The position numbers and the translations under genes are program-made. From Amylibacter sp. SFDW26 (lineage in GTDB: Bacteria; Pseudomonadota; Alphaproteobacteria; Rhodobacterales; Rhodobacteraceae), in the NCBI RefSeq assembly GCF_009184395.1, contig NZ_WEIC01000004.1, positions 62,001 through 126,000 on the forward strand: a stretch of DNA of 64,000 bases, in the 5' to 3' direction. The notes below the pieces were generated by a model that saw nothing but the letters and a program-made list of their open reading frames with translations, had not been told where the DNA came from and did not search any database. How positions within the stretch are numbered: the first letter of the stretch is position 1; each line of letters opens with the position of its first letter. Shown here one piece after another: positions 1 to 9,547 of this stretch.

Positions 1-758
1 TCGCATGCAAGATATGTACCCCATGGTGTTTCGCCGTTACCGCAGTTGTTCCATGTACCAAGGGATTGTGTGCCTGATGGATCGGCAGATGTTTTCAACA
101 GATCATGACCTGCTGCTGGGCCGGTTAATTCCATTGGTGTGTCGGCTGTGATGCGACGGTTTAAGGGGCTGTCTTTGATCACTTCCCAGTTTTCGCCAAC
201 TTTGTGGACTTCTGCCACTGTTACGCCGTGTGCGGCTTTACCCTTTGCTACATCATCTGGTGTTTCGGGTAATTTGCTGTCGCGGTTGCCGTAAATGATA
301 GGGCGGTTTGTGTACTCGTTGTTGGCAACCAAAACGTGACGGTTGCCGATTGCGAACATGGACATGCCATCGTTGTTGTCACCAAAGGCACGCAATTGAC
401 TGGCGGCTGTGCCGCGTGTTGCTTCGTCAAATTCTGGTGCGTCGGACCATAATGGATCGCCCCATTTTACCAACATGTCCCATTTGTAGCCTTCTGGAAC
501 AGAGATTGTATCATCTGTGCTGGCTGCAACTTGTTTGAACCCAAAGCGATCTGTTGCTGCTTCTGCAACATTCACAAGGCTGGATGTACCCATCACAAAT
601 GTGCCTGCGCCAAATGTCAAAACGCCTGATAGGAAGCCGCGACGTGAAATTGCGGCGTCAACTACGGCGTCAAATTGTGGGTCTTCGGTGCGTGGGCTGT
701 TTATTTCGTCGAATTCGTCAAATGACAATTCGTCGTGGGTGATGTTCGTATCTTTCAT
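1..758 (-). CDS. phoX: PhoX-family alkaline phosphatase, N-terminal part (cut by window edge)
   Basis: The visible 252 residues are the N-terminus of a PhoX (DUF839) phosphatase, a Fe/Ca-dependent periplasmic enzyme that releases phosphate from organic esters. Residues 40-43 give a twin-arginine signal (SRRGF) followed by a hydrophobic stretch and an Ala-rich cleavage region, so it should be exported folded by Tat. Further on come GDNNDGM and GTWNNCGNGETPWGTYLACE-type sequence; the latter, close to the window edge, is characteristic of the family. The start at 758 is the first Met before the twin-arginine segment and follows an AAGGATTATCC ribosome site. The C-terminal part lies outside the window. 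A Pho box about 105 bases upstream suggests induction by phosphate starvation through PhoB. Confidence 0.88.
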   Translation of the reverse strand, partial: MKDTNITHDELSFDEFDEINSPRTEDPQFDAVVDAAISRRGFLSGVLTFGAGTFVMGTSSLVNVAEAATDRFGFKQVAASTDDTISVPEGYKWDMLVKWGDPLWSDAPEFDEATRGTAASQLRAFGDNNDGMSMFAIGNRHVLVANNEYTNRPIIYGNRDSKLPETPDDVAKGKAAHGVTVAEVHKVGENWEVIKDSPLNRRITADTPMELTGPAAGHDLLKTSADPSGTQSLGTWNNCGNGETPWGTYLAC

Positions 759-862
759 GGTGGATAATCCTTAAACTGTTTCGGTAAATCCCCAAGGGAA
801 TCGCCTTAACAAAAGATTAAGGATGATATGTAACAACGTGGGTTCATTCATGATGCGCCCAC

Positions 863-880
863 GTTACAGAATTATGAAAG
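863..880 (-). promoter_or_regulatory. Pho box (PhoB operator) for phoX
   Basis: On the minus strand the sequence reads CTTTCAT-AATT-CTGTAAC: two 7-bp half sites separated by 4 AT bases, the layout of the classical Pho box (CTGTCAT repeats at 11-bp spacing). A third, weaker half site lies one 11-bp step further upstream (GGTTACA). It faces phoX, and a weak -10 candidate (CATGAA) lies about 11 bases downstream. The box sits just after the 3' end of trpS. The match is visible; PhoB binding is inferred. Confidence 0.65.
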
Positions 881-890
881 ATTTGTAACC

Positions 891-1913
891 TTAGCGGCTG
901 CGGATCATTCCAACGATATCGTAAGCATCTGCCAAAATTGGTTCTGCGATTTCAGCGGCACGATTTGCACCATCGCCCAAGATACGGTCGATTTCGGCAG
1001 GGTCAGCCATAAGTCGGCCCATCTCATCTGCGATTGGGGCAAGATGTGCGACGGCTAGATCTGCCAATAATGGTTTGAATTGGCCGAACTGTTGCCCTGC
1101 AACCTCTGTCAGAACTTCGGCAGGTGTTTGCCCTGAAATGCCTGCATAGATGTTGATCAAGTTGCGGGCTTCTGGACGGTCTGCAAGGCCATCCATATTG
1201 TCTGGTAACGGTTCAGGATCAGTTTTGGCTTTGCGGATTTTCTTGGCAATTGCATCGGCATCATCTGTCATATTGATGCGGCTCATATCGGATGGATCAG
1301 ATTTTGACATTTTCTTGGATCCATCGCGCAAAGACATCACGCGTGTGCCAGCGCCATCAATGATTGGTTCTGGCTCTGGGAAGAAATTCGTTTTGAAATC
1401 GTGGTTGAATTTATTTGCAATATCACGAGTTAGTTCAACATGTTGTTTCTGGTCTTCCCCCACAGGGACATGCGTGGCTTTATAGGCCAAGATGTCTGCC
1501 GCCATCAGGGATGGATAAGCGTATAGGCCCAGCGACATTTTTTCGGCGTTTTTACCAGCTTTGTCTTTGAATTGCGTCATGCGGTTCATCCAGCCAAGGC
1601 GGGCGACGCAGTTGAATAACCAGCCGAGTTCTGCATGTGCAGACACTTGGCTTTGGTTAAACAGAATGGATTTTTTCGGGTCTAGGCCACAGGCCAAATA
1701 GGCAGCGGTCAATTCGCGTGTTTGGCGGCGCAAAGCTTCTGGGTCTTGCCAGACGGTGATGGCGTGCATGTCGACCACGCAATAGATGGTTTCGATGCCG
1801 CTGTTTTGCATTTCCACAAAGCGCTTAACGGCGCCTAGGTAGTTGCCAAGCGTCAGGTTCCCAGATGGTTGGATGCCTGAGAAAACACGTGGTGTGAAGG
1901 CCGCTTCGGTCAT
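891..1913 (-). CDS. trpS: Tryptophanyl-tRNA synthetase
   Basis: Class I aminoacyl-tRNA synthetase that charges tRNA-Trp in the cytoplasm. With the start at 1913 it has 340 residues, the usual bacterial length. The HIGH-type signature is in [11 protein letters not shown] (residues 17-27) and the KMSKS loop is intact at 201-205. The open frame extends 22 codons further upstream, but those residues match nothing in the family, while [18 protein letters not shown] is a typical N-terminus. Divergent from the rhomboid gene, with about 80 bases between them. Confidence 0.95.
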   Translation of the reverse strand: MTEAAFTPRVFSGIQPSGNLTLGNYLGAVKRFVEMQNSGIETIYCVVDMHAITVWQDPEALRRQTRELTAAYLACGLDPKKSILFNQSQVSAHAELGWLFNCVARLGWMNRMTQFKDKAGKNAEKMSLGLYAYPSLMAADILAYKATHVPVGEDQKQHVELTRDIANKFNHDFKTNFFPEPEPIIDGAGTRVMSLRDGSKKMSKSDPSDMSRINMTDDADAIAKKIRKAKTDPEPLPDNMDGLADRPEARNLINIYAGISGQTPAEVLTEVAGQQFGQFKPLLADLAVAHLAPIADEMGRLMADPAEIDRILGDGANRAAEIAEPILADAYDIVGMIRSR

Positions 1914-1995
1914 AGTAATCTTGCTCCGCCTAGAGTAATAAGGTTTTAGGCTTATCGCGCCACAAATGCGCGGCGTCAACTAAAAGGGCACCTGA

Positions 1996-2694
1996 ATGTA
2001 CGAACCTGACTTGAATGCACCCCCCATTAACCCTTTGCCGCCCGTTGTGATCGTTTTGGTGTGCTTGTTGGGTGGTGTGGAATTGGTGTTTCAAGCCGCT
2101 GAAGCTGGTTTCGCTGGTGGGGCAGCTGGTATTGGTTGGCGGATTGAAGCGGTGCAGCAATATGCGTTCAGCGACAGTGTTTTTGATTGGATGCGTGAAA
2201 CGGGGCAATATTCGTGGGAAAATATGCTGCGGTTTTTGACCTATCCATTTTTGCATCAGTCGTTCATGCACACATTGTTTGCGGTCGTGTTCGTGTTGGC
2301 GATTGGGAAATTTGTGTCTGAGGTCATGAATTCATTCGCAGTTTTATTGATATTCTTTGCCAGCTCGGCGATTGGGGCAGCGTTGTATTCAGTGGTGCTA
2401 GATCAGCAATATGCGTTGATTGGTGCTTATCCTGCCGTTTTCGGATTGATTGGTGCATTTACGTGGTTGCAGTTCAGCAGTCTTAAAAGATCAGGCCAAA
2501 GCGGGCTGAAAGCATTTACCCTTATCTTGTTCTTCTTAGGAATTGCGCTGCTTTATAAGTTCTTATTTGGTGGAACCAACGAATGGTTGGCCGAAATGAT
2601 TGGATTCTGTGTTGGGTTTGCACTGTCCATTGTGCTGGGGCCAGATGGCAAAGAACGGTTGCAAAAGGTGTTATTGATGGCGCGGCAACGTTAA
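1996..2694 (+). CDS. Rhomboid-family membrane protein, catalytic residues lost
   Basis: Integral membrane protein of 232 residues with about six hydrophobic segments (near 15-33, 88-108, 113-133, 140-160, 172-192 and 197-215) in rhomboid arrangement. The first-loop motif survives as H87-x4-H92. The serine of the GxSG motif is replaced (G143-A-Y145-P146), and the histidine of the last helix (normally AHxGG) is E200 in AEMIGFCVG. It should therefore bind membrane clients without cleaving them, like an iRhom or derlin. This is inference from missing residues. Start follows AAAGGGCACCTGA. The stop codon overlaps the convergent murJ stop by 4 bases. Confidence 0.75.
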   Translation: MYEPDLNAPPINPLPPVVIVLVCLLGGVELVFQAAEAGFAGGAAGIGWRIEAVQQYAFSDSVFDWMRETGQYSWENMLRFLTYPFLHQSFMHTLFAVVFVLAIGKFVSEVMNSFAVLLIFFASSAIGAALYSVVLDQQYALIGAYPAVFGLIGAFTWLQFSSLKRSGQSGLKAFTLILFFLGIALLYKFLFGGTNEWLAEMIGFCVGFALSIVLGPDGKERLQKVLLMARQR

Positions 2695-4235
2695 CCGCGT
2701 TTCACAAACCCTTTGATATCTGTGACTGAATAAGCCCCTGTGCCGATAAGGGCGATCGCGTAGGTTGCCATGCCTGATATCACTAATGCTGCCAATGCAA
2801 TGTAGCGTTTTCCGTGTGTGTGCAACGCTTCTGTTAGTGTTAATTGGACGCCGTAAACAACGACACCCATTATGGCGACCGCGATTAAGACTTTTGGCAG
2901 TGTTTTTACAAAGCGGTCATCGAAACGTGCCGCATCACCCATATTTTTAGTGCCAAGCCAAAGTAGGATGATCATGCCCCATGCGGATACTGTGGTGCCA
3001 AGTGCAGCAGCGATATATCCGAATTGATAGGATAGACCGACGGCAACAACCAGATTGATTATCATAGAGACGAGGGCGAAGTAGAACGGTGTTTTGGTGT
3101 CTTCGCGTGCGAAATAGAGTGGCTGGATGACTTTTTGGAATACAAATGCAGGGAGGCCACAAGCGTAGACTGCAAGTGCTGTGGCTGTGGCAATTGAATC
3201 TGCGGATGTAAACCTGCCACGTTCAAAAAGAACGGAGATGAGGGGTTCAGCGGCAATGCATAATGCGGCGGCTGAGGGGAGCGTCAGTGCCAATGAAAAC
3301 TCTGCTGCGCGGTTGAAAGCGTGACGACCACCATCTGTGTCATTGGCGCGGATTTTGCGTGATAGGTCGGGTAGTAGTACGACGCCAATGGCGATGCCGA
3401 CCACGCCTAGGGGGAGTTGATACAAACGATCTGCAACAGAAAGCCATTGGATGGCACCATCGAAATAACTGGCGACCTGACGTCCTACCAAAAGATTAAC
3501 CTGCACCACCCCACCAGCAAGCGCCGCTGGGGCAGCGATTATAGCGAGTTTCTTTATATCTGGTGTCATTTTAGGTAGGCGTGGGATAAGGCGTAGGCCT
3601 GCACGATCTGCGGCATACCAGACGAGCCCCATTTGAGCGATACCAGCCACAGGCACAGCCCAGACAAGGGCGCGGGACGTGTCCCAACCCAGTAGGTATG
3701 CGCTGCCCATAGCAGCAACGATGATGATATTTAGGAAGACGGGCGCTGCTGCGGCTGCCGCAAAACGCCCACTGGCATTTAGAACGCCACTTAAGAGTGC
3801 CGCGAGAGATATAAACAGGATGTATGGGAAGCAGATACGGGCGAAATCGACGGCGGTATCGAACCTTGTGTCGCCCACGAAACCGCTGGCCATTGCCCAG
3901 ACGAACCAAGGCATGAACATTTGTGCGATAAGGGTTAGAACGATGAGGACAGCTGCTAATCCTGCAAAGGCGTCTTGAGCGAATTCTACAGGGTTTTCAT
4001 CAGCCTCTAGTTTTTTGGAAAACATTGGTACGAAAGCCATGTTGAATGCGCCTTCGGCAAAGAAGCGGCGGAACATGTTTGGTAAGGAAAACGCAACCTG
4101 AAAAGCTTCGGCAATGGGGCCAGAGCCAAAGAAGGCGGCGATCATGATGTCACGGACAAACCCAGCAACACGGCTGAGAAGCGTCCAAAGGCCAACAGTG
4201 AAAAAAGACGCAACCAGACGTATTGGTTTTGTCAT
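2691..4235 (-). CDS. murJ: Lipid II flippase MurJ (MviN)
   Basis: Polytopic MOP-superfamily flippase that moves lipid II across the inner membrane for peptidoglycan synthesis. At 514 residues with about 14 hydrophobic segments it has family length. The N-terminus is typical: GLWTLLSRVAGFVRD followed by AFQVAFSLPNMFRRFFAEGAF, including the arginine-rich cavity loop. Its ATG overlaps the glnD stop by 4 bases (ATGA), so the two are probably translationally coupled. The murJ-glnD pair is common in Rhodobacterales. Confidence 0.95.
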   Translation of the reverse strand: MTKPIRLVASFFTVGLWTLLSRVAGFVRDIMIAAFFGSGPIAEAFQVAFSLPNMFRRFFAEGAFNMAFVPMFSKKLEADENPVEFAQDAFAGLAAVLIVLTLIAQMFMPWFVWAMASGFVGDTRFDTAVDFARICFPYILFISLAALLSGVLNASGRFAAAAAAPVFLNIIIVAAMGSAYLLGWDTSRALVWAVPVAGIAQMGLVWYAADRAGLRLIPRLPKMTPDIKKLAIIAAPAALAGGVVQVNLLVGRQVASYFDGAIQWLSVADRLYQLPLGVVGIAIGVVLLPDLSRKIRANDTDGGRHAFNRAAEFSLALTLPSAAALCIAAEPLISVLFERGRFTSADSIATATALAVYACGLPAFVFQKVIQPLYFAREDTKTPFYFALVSMIINLVVAVGLSYQFGYIAAALGTTVSAWGMIILLWLGTKNMGDAARFDDRFVKTLPKVLIAVAIMGVVVYGVQLTLTEALHTHGKRYIALAALVISGMATYAIALIGTGAYSVTDIKGFVKRG

Positions 4236-7039
4236 GACATTGCCCCCTTTGCCCCTTTTGCAATCGCATCACGCAGTTTTTTCTCAATCGCATCGCGTTT
4301 GCTTTGCGCATGCAATTTCAAGCCAAATGTATCTTTAACATAAAACACATCTACGGCTTGAACGCCATATGTGGCAATTACAGCGGAGGCGATGTAGATA
4401 TTTGCGTTGCGCAGGGTGAGGGTCAGATCATGTAAAAGACCAGGGCGATCACGAGTATCTACCTCAATAATCGTATAGATTTCTGATCCTTCGTTATCGA
4501 ATGTAATCTCGGTTGGTACGATAAAGTCGCGCTCGCGTTTCTTTAGTTTATCGCGTGATTTAAGGGCGTCACGGGCAATAACTTCGCCTTTGAGTGTTTT
4601 CAGGATCATTGATTTTAAGCGATCAATACGTCCCATTTCATATGGCTTTTCATCGGCATCTTGGATCCAGAATACAGCAGTCGCATACCCATCCGCAGTG
4701 GTATATGTCCGTGCGTCCACGACATTTGCACCAACCAAGGCAAGAGCGCCTGCAAGACGTGAAAATATGCCAGGGTGATCTTGCATCACAAAACATGCGC
4801 GTGTGGCATCGCGGTCGATGTCAGGAACGATATCGATTGCCATTTCTTCATGGCCCATTTTTGAAAATAGATGCGCAAAAATGATATGTGCCGCGGTATC
4901 CAAACCTTGCCAATATGGGTCGTAATGACGTTCATCTTCTGCTTCGTATAGTTTTTTGTGTTCTGATCCCAATGCCGTTTGTAAGGCTGCTTTAGATTCA
5001 TCTAAACGGTGTGCATTCGTAAGCTTATCCATGCCATCTTTGAAAACCTGAGCGCTGGCATGATATAATGTTCGGATCAGTTGGGCTTTCCAGTTATTCC
5101 ATGTTTCGGGGCCAACGCCGCGAATATCGCAGACGGTTAGGATCGTAAGCAAATTGAGGCGTGAACTGCTTTTTACAACACGGATAAAATCGCGAACGGT
5201 ACGCGGATCAGATAGGTCACGCTTTTGGGCAACGTCGGACATTAGCAAATGGTTGCGGATCAGCCAAATAACGGTTTCTGTTTCTGCCGCATTCAGTCCC
5301 AAACGTGGGGCGATGGTTCCTGCCATACGAGCACCTGCAATGGAATGATCTTCGGGTAAACCTTTGCCGATATCGTGCAGAAGTAAAGCAACATAAATGA
5401 TCCTGCGATTGACCCCTCTTTCCAAAAGGCGTGATACGATTGGCAAATCTTCTTGTAATTCACCGCGCTCAATTTGTGCGAGGTTAGAGATACATTGGAT
5501 GGTGTGTTCGTCTACGGTGTAGTGATGGTAAACGTTGAACTGCATCATCGCGATGATGCGTTGGAACTCTGGGACAAAGGCGCCCAAAACACCCAGTTCA
5601 TTCATGCGTCGCAAGGCGCGTTCTGGGTTCCCTTGTTCTATCAGTGTATCAAGGAAAATTGCGATGGCTTCTGGGTTTGTGCGAAAATCATCATCTATTA
5701 GATCAAGGTTTGCCGAGATAAGGCGCATGGCATCTGGATGAATTAGAATTTCCGATCGTAACGCTTCTTGGAAGATGCGTAAGATATTCAAAGGATCATC
5801 GAATACAGTATTTTCATTATCAAAGGTGATGCGCCCGTGTTGTACAGCATAACCTGCGGCAACTTTTTCGCGCCCCCAACCCACAGCTTGCATCAGTCGT
5901 TTGCCAAAATGCGGTTGTTTTTTCACATGTTGCGCTTCTAGTGCTGTCAGGAAGATACGTGTTAGATCACCCACTTTGGTGGCATGACGGAAGTAATCTT
6001 GCATGAATTTTTCAACGCCGCGTTGCCCGTCTTGGTCTTCGTATCCAAGAGCTTCGGCGACTTCGATTTGCGTGTCGAATGTTAGCTGTTCTGTCGCGCG
6101 TTTGGTTATCAGATGTAGATGGCAGCGTACTGTCCATAGAAACTCTTGCGCTTCAAAGAACTGCTCGTGTTCTTCTGCTGTGAAATACCCTTGTTGGATC
6201 ATCTCTTCGGGGTTTTCAGCATGGCTGAGGTATTTTGTGATCCAAAAAAGGGTCTGAAGGTCACGTAAACCGCCTTTGCCCTCTTTTACATTAGGCTCAA
6301 GCATAAACCGTTGGCCGCCCTGTTTGGTGTGGCGATCTTCGCGCTCGATCAGTTTTTGCTCAACGAACTCTGGACCTGTTTTGCTAAATAGCTCTTTCCA
6401 TAGGCGGCGATCTAATTGGTTGGAGAGGGTTTTCTTGCCAGCAAGATACCGAGATTCCAATAATGCTGTGCGGATGGTTAAATCTGTTTTGCCAAGTTTT
6501 ACACATTCATCGATCGAGCGTGTGGCGTGGCCCACTTTCAATTTCACATCCCACAGCATGTATAGAATGGATTCGACAACTGTTTCTGTCCACTCTGTTA
6601 AACGCTGCGGGGTTAGAAATAAGAGATCAACATCGGAATGCGGTGCCATTTCTGCGCGACCATATCCACCAACCGCGATCATACACACGCGACTATGTTT
6701 ATCATCTTCTGGATTTGGGTGAAGCATCGTTGCCGCAACCTTAAAAGCTTCGCAAACGACTTGGTCGGTTAGGTAAGTGTATGAGGTTGTGACACGATGT
6801 GTTTCAAACGGAGCTTTTTCATAAGCTTCGCGTATTGCAGCGCGGCCTTGGGTATAAGTATCGCGTAAGACGGCTGCGATTTCAGCGCGTCTGCCTGTTT
6901 TCATGTTTGCGTCGAAAACTTTGCGAATGTCCGCGGTGACTTGTTTTTTATCAAAAAGAACGTCGGGCGGGCATATTAACTCGTCCGACGAAGGTGCGGA
7001 TTGAAATTTTCGCGATAAATTAAAGGCCTGCTCCACCAA
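4232..7039 (-). CDS. glnD: [Protein-PII] uridylyltransferase / uridylyl-removing enzyme
   Basis: Bifunctional nitrogen sensor that uridylylates PII proteins when nitrogen is low and deuridylylates them when glutamine is high. The 935 residues show all four domains. The nucleotidyltransferase has GGYGRAEM...SDVDLLFL (124-142). A central helical linker follows. The HD domain has LLHDIGKG (553-560) as the deuridylylation site. Two C-terminal ACT domains begin near 747 (DHPGIFSRLAGAL) and 857 (DRPGLLHDLTLTL). The start overlaps the 3' end of the upstream lipoprotein gene by 20 bases; a later start would trim only the poorly conserved N-terminus. Confidence 0.95.
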   Translation of the reverse strand: MVEQAFNLSRKFQSAPSSDELICPPDVLFDKKQVTADIRKVFDANMKTGRRAEIAAVLRDTYTQGRAAIREAYEKAPFETHRVTTSYTYLTDQVVCEAFKVAATMLHPNPEDDKHSRVCMIAVGGYGRAEMAPHSDVDLLFLTPQRLTEWTETVVESILYMLWDVKLKVGHATRSIDECVKLGKTDLTIRTALLESRYLAGKKTLSNQLDRRLWKELFSKTGPEFVEQKLIEREDRHTKQGGQRFMLEPNVKEGKGGLRDLQTLFWITKYLSHAENPEEMIQQGYFTAEEHEQFFEAQEFLWTVRCHLHLITKRATEQLTFDTQIEVAEALGYEDQDGQRGVEKFMQDYFRHATKVGDLTRIFLTALEAQHVKKQPHFGKRLMQAVGWGREKVAAGYAVQHGRITFDNENTVFDDPLNILRIFQEALRSEILIHPDAMRLISANLDLIDDDFRTNPEAIAIFLDTLIEQGNPERALRRMNELGVLGAFVPEFQRIIAMMQFNVYHHYTVDEHTIQCISNLAQIERGELQEDLPIVSRLLERGVNRRIIYVALLLHDIGKGLPEDHSIAGARMAGTIAPRLGLNAAETETVIWLIRNHLLMSDVAQKRDLSDPRTVRDFIRVVKSSSRLNLLTILTVCDIRGVGPETWNNWKAQLIRTLYHASAQVFKDGMDKLTNAHRLDESKAALQTALGSEHKKLYEAEDERHYDPYWQGLDTAAHIIFAHLFSKMGHEEMAIDIVPDIDRDATRACFVMQDHPGIFSRLAGALALVGANVVDARTYTTADGYATAVFWIQDADEKPYEMGRIDRLKSMILKTLKGEVIARDALKSRDKLKKRERDFIVPTEITFDNEGSEIYTIIEVDTRDRPGLLHDLTLTLRNANIYIASAVIATYGVQAVDVFYVKDTFGLKLHAQSKRDAIEKKLRDAIAKGAKGAMS

Positions 7040-8192
7040 ATCCCCTCGGTGCTGGATCGATTACAACTGCTTTACCTTCGCGAACTTCTGCGATGGCTAG
7101 GCCGCGTTGATTTGTTCCGTCAGGCATTAACCTGAATACACCATTTACACCAGCAAAACCGCCAGACCGCGTCAGTTTGGACCGCGTTAAAGCATCAGAT
7201 GAGCCTGTTGCTAATAGTGCGCCGACCGCAGCAACACCGTCATATGCGAAACCTGCCAACGGATGCGGCTGTTTTCCATAGCTGGCTGAATAGCGTGTTC
7301 TGAATGCTGAGATAGAACCAGTATCAGGTAGAGTGAACCACCCACCTTGTAGTCCTGGGATAGCCAATGTGCTTTTTGGGATGTCCCAACGTGTAAGGCC
7401 CATGTATTGTACTTTAGCGGATGTTACACCGTTTTCTGGTAGGAGCTGGGCAAGGATTGGCAAAGCACCTGCTGAATCAGAGGAGAAAACCAAACCTTCG
7501 GTACCAGTACTGGATACTTGCTGTTTAATAGCAGGTACTGCAGCAACAACACCTTCTGATGAGAACTCATAAGATGTAGAGCCAGTATAGTTAGCACCCG
7601 ATTGAGATGCGGCTTTACGCACAGCTTCTAACGCAACGGAGCCTGCTGCGTTATTTGCTGCAACAGCAGCTACATTACGTTTGCCTTTGCCAACAGCATA
7701 ACGCACCAAACGGTTGGCCTTGTTTTCGAACGTACTACCCAGAACAAATACGTTTCCACCTGCGATTTGAGTGTTGTTTGATAGGCTAAGAACATTCACA
7801 TTACGAGCTGCAACAGCAACACCTGCTGCGTTTGCGGCTTGTGCGAAAAGTGGTCCGACTAAGATTTTAGCGCCTTCATCAACAGCTTTTTTAGCGACAA
7901 GGCTGGCTTGCGATGCAGAACCACCTGTTGAGTAAACCTTTAGATCGATTTGCGCGCCTTTTATATCGCTGGCAGCAAGCTTTGCTGCGTTCACAAGGCT
8001 TGCTGCTAAAGCGTCTTGTTGCGCATTGCCTGTTCCAGCTGGAACCAAAAGGGCGACTTTTACTTTTTTACTGGGGTTAACTGTTTGCCCAACGTTACTT
8101 GTCTCTACACAGGCAGATAAAAAGGTCGCTGCGCAGGCTAAGAAGCCAAATCGTATTGTTTTTGAAATATTTGTTGGTTTTTGCGCACTCAT
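7020..8192 (-). CDS. Periplasmic-binding-fold lipoprotein (LppC / penicillin-binding protein activator type)
   Basis: Secreted lipoprotein of 390 residues. The signal sequence ends in a lipobox FLSAC with the acylated Cys at 28. The rest is a type I periplasmic-binding fold (Peripla_BP_6-like): VKVALLVPAGTGNAQQDALAASLVNAAKLA, then a second lobe with FAYDGVAAVGALL near the end. Homologs in alphaproteobacteria are annotated as penicillin-binding protein activator or ABC-transporter substrate-binding lipoprotein. No permease or ATPase gene is nearby, while murJ lies in the same transcription direction, which favours a cell-wall role over transport. That assignment is inference. Confidence 0.75.
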   Translation of the reverse strand: MSAQKPTNISKTIRFGFLACAATFLSACVETSNVGQTVNPSKKVKVALLVPAGTGNAQQDALAASLVNAAKLAASDIKGAQIDLKVYSTGGSASQASLVAKKAVDEGAKILVGPLFAQAANAAGVAVAARNVNVLSLSNNTQIAGGNVFVLGSTFENKANRLVRYAVGKGKRNVAAVAANNAAGSVALEAVRKAASQSGANYTGSTSYEFSSEGVVAAVPAIKQQVSSTGTEGLVFSSDSAGALPILAQLLPENGVTSAKVQYMGLTRWDIPKSTLAIPGLQGGWFTLPDTGSISAFRTRYSASYGKQPHPLAGFAYDGVAAVGALLATGSSDALTRSKLTRSGGFAGVNGVFRLMPDGTNQRGLAIAEVREGKAVVIDPAPRGFGGAGL

Positions 8193-8296
8193 TATTCTTC
8201 CCCATTATATTGAATAAACGACTCGTTTGCGTTGAAACCTAGGTACTGTCATAAGCGAAATCAACGCCTTGGCCTAAATAGACTGGAAATAAGCAA

Positions 8297-9154
8297 GTGA
8301 CTGCTGCAAAACTGCCGCCCGGATTATACATTGTTTCGACCCCGATTGGGGCCGCACGCGACATTACATTGAGGGCTTTGGATATTCTAAGTTTGGCAGA
8401 TATTATCGCTGCTGAGGATACACGTAATACGCGAAAATTGATGGATATTCATGGGATTACTTTGGGTGATCGCAAGTTGATTTCTTATCATGATCACAAT
8501 GGCGCAGAAAAACGTCCGTTTTTGTTGAAAGCTTTGGAAGAGGGACGGTCTGTGGCTTTGGTTTCTGATGCAGGGACACCTTTGTTGGCTGATCCAGGAT
8601 ACCACTTGGCGCAACATGTGCGTGATGAAGGCCATAATGTACGTACAGCTCCCGGTGCGTCTGCATTGTTGGCAGCTCTTTGTGTGGCAGGGCAACCAAC
8701 GGATAAGTTTTTCTTTGCAGGTTTTGCACCTAATAAGACCAAAGCACGTACGGATTACTTCCGTAGTTTGGCGGCTATTCCGTCAACGCTTGTATTTTAC
8801 GAATCCCCTAAGCGGCTATCGAAATGCTTGGCGGATATGGTTACGGCTTTTGGCGGTGCGCGTTCTACAACGATTTGCCGTGAGTTGACCAAGAAGTTCG
8901 AAGAGGCACGGAGTGGCACTTTGCAAGAGTTGGTGGACCATTATGCAGATGTACCAACACCCAAAGGCGAGATTGTGATTGTTGTGGGTACCCCTGTGAA
9001 GGTGGAAATGACCCAAGATGATATTGATGCGGCTTTGTTAACCGCATTGAAAGATATGAAAGTCAAAGATGCAGCGAATAAGGTATCCCTTGAAATGGGT
9101 ATATCACGCAAGGAAGCGTATAATCGTGCATTGGACATAAAGGATAATGGTTAA
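8297..9154 (+). CDS. rsmI: 16S rRNA (cytidine-1402-2'-O)-methyltransferase
   Basis: SAM-dependent methyltransferase that 2'-O-methylates C1402 in the decoding centre of 16S rRNA. The 285 residues carry family sequence throughout: LYIVSTPIGAARDITLRAL at the N-terminus, AAEDTRNTRKL, SYHDHN, LVSDAGTPLLADPG and TAPGASALLAAL in the tetrapyrrole-methylase fold. The start is GTG; upstream is the short divergent interval shared with the lipoprotein gene. The 3' end overlaps yraN by 8 bases. Confidence 0.95.
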   Translation: MTAAKLPPGLYIVSTPIGAARDITLRALDILSLADIIAAEDTRNTRKLMDIHGITLGDRKLISYHDHNGAEKRPFLLKALEEGRSVALVSDAGTPLLADPGYHLAQHVRDEGHNVRTAPGASALLAALCVAGQPTDKFFFAGFAPNKTKARTDYFRSLAAIPSTLVFYESPKRLSKCLADMVTAFGGARSTTICRELTKKFEEARSGTLQELVDHYADVPTPKGEIVIVVGTPVKVEMTQDDIDAALLTALKDMKVKDAANKVSLEMGISRKEAYNRALDIKDNG

Positions 9155-9491
9155 TCAAAGCTCTTACTACAAAGGGATTGCTGCTGAAGATATAGTTGCG
9201 GATCATTACAAACGGCTTGGATATGTTTTGAAGGAAACACGTTTCAAATCAGCACATGGTGAGATTGACTTGATTTTCATGGGGCAACGCGAATGGGTGT
9301 TTGTTGAGGTGAAATGCAGCAAAACCTTTGATACTGCGGCTGCGCGAATTTTGCCGCGCCAAATCCAACGGATATACGCAGCTGCCCAAGATTACCTGTC
9401 TGATATGGCAGGGGATGTGGATTGCCGATTTGATGCTGCATTGGTGGATAAGGTCGGTCGCGTAGAGGTGATTGAAAACGCATTTCTCTAA
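9147..9491 (+). CDS. yraN: YraN-family (UPF0102) endonuclease-like protein
   Basis: Small protein of 114 residues with the UPF0102 core: AAEDIVADHYKRLGY near the N-terminus, then GEIDLIF (32-38) and VFVEVK (45-50), which carry the Asp and Glu-x-Lys residues of a restriction-endonuclease-like fold. Function is not firmly established in the family; a role in recombination or DNA repair is suspected. Translationally coupled to rsmI (8-base overlap), a conserved pairing in proteobacteria. Confidence 0.85.
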   Translation: MVNQSSYYKGIAAEDIVADHYKRLGYVLKETRFKSAHGEIDLIFMGQREWVFVEVKCSKTFDTAAARILPRQIQRIYAAAQDYLSDMAGDVDCRFDAALVDKVGRVEVIENAFL

Positions 9492-9547
9492 TTGCAACTC
9501 TGGTCGTGCTGGGCCATGAATGGGTAAATTAGAAATTAGGTGAATAC

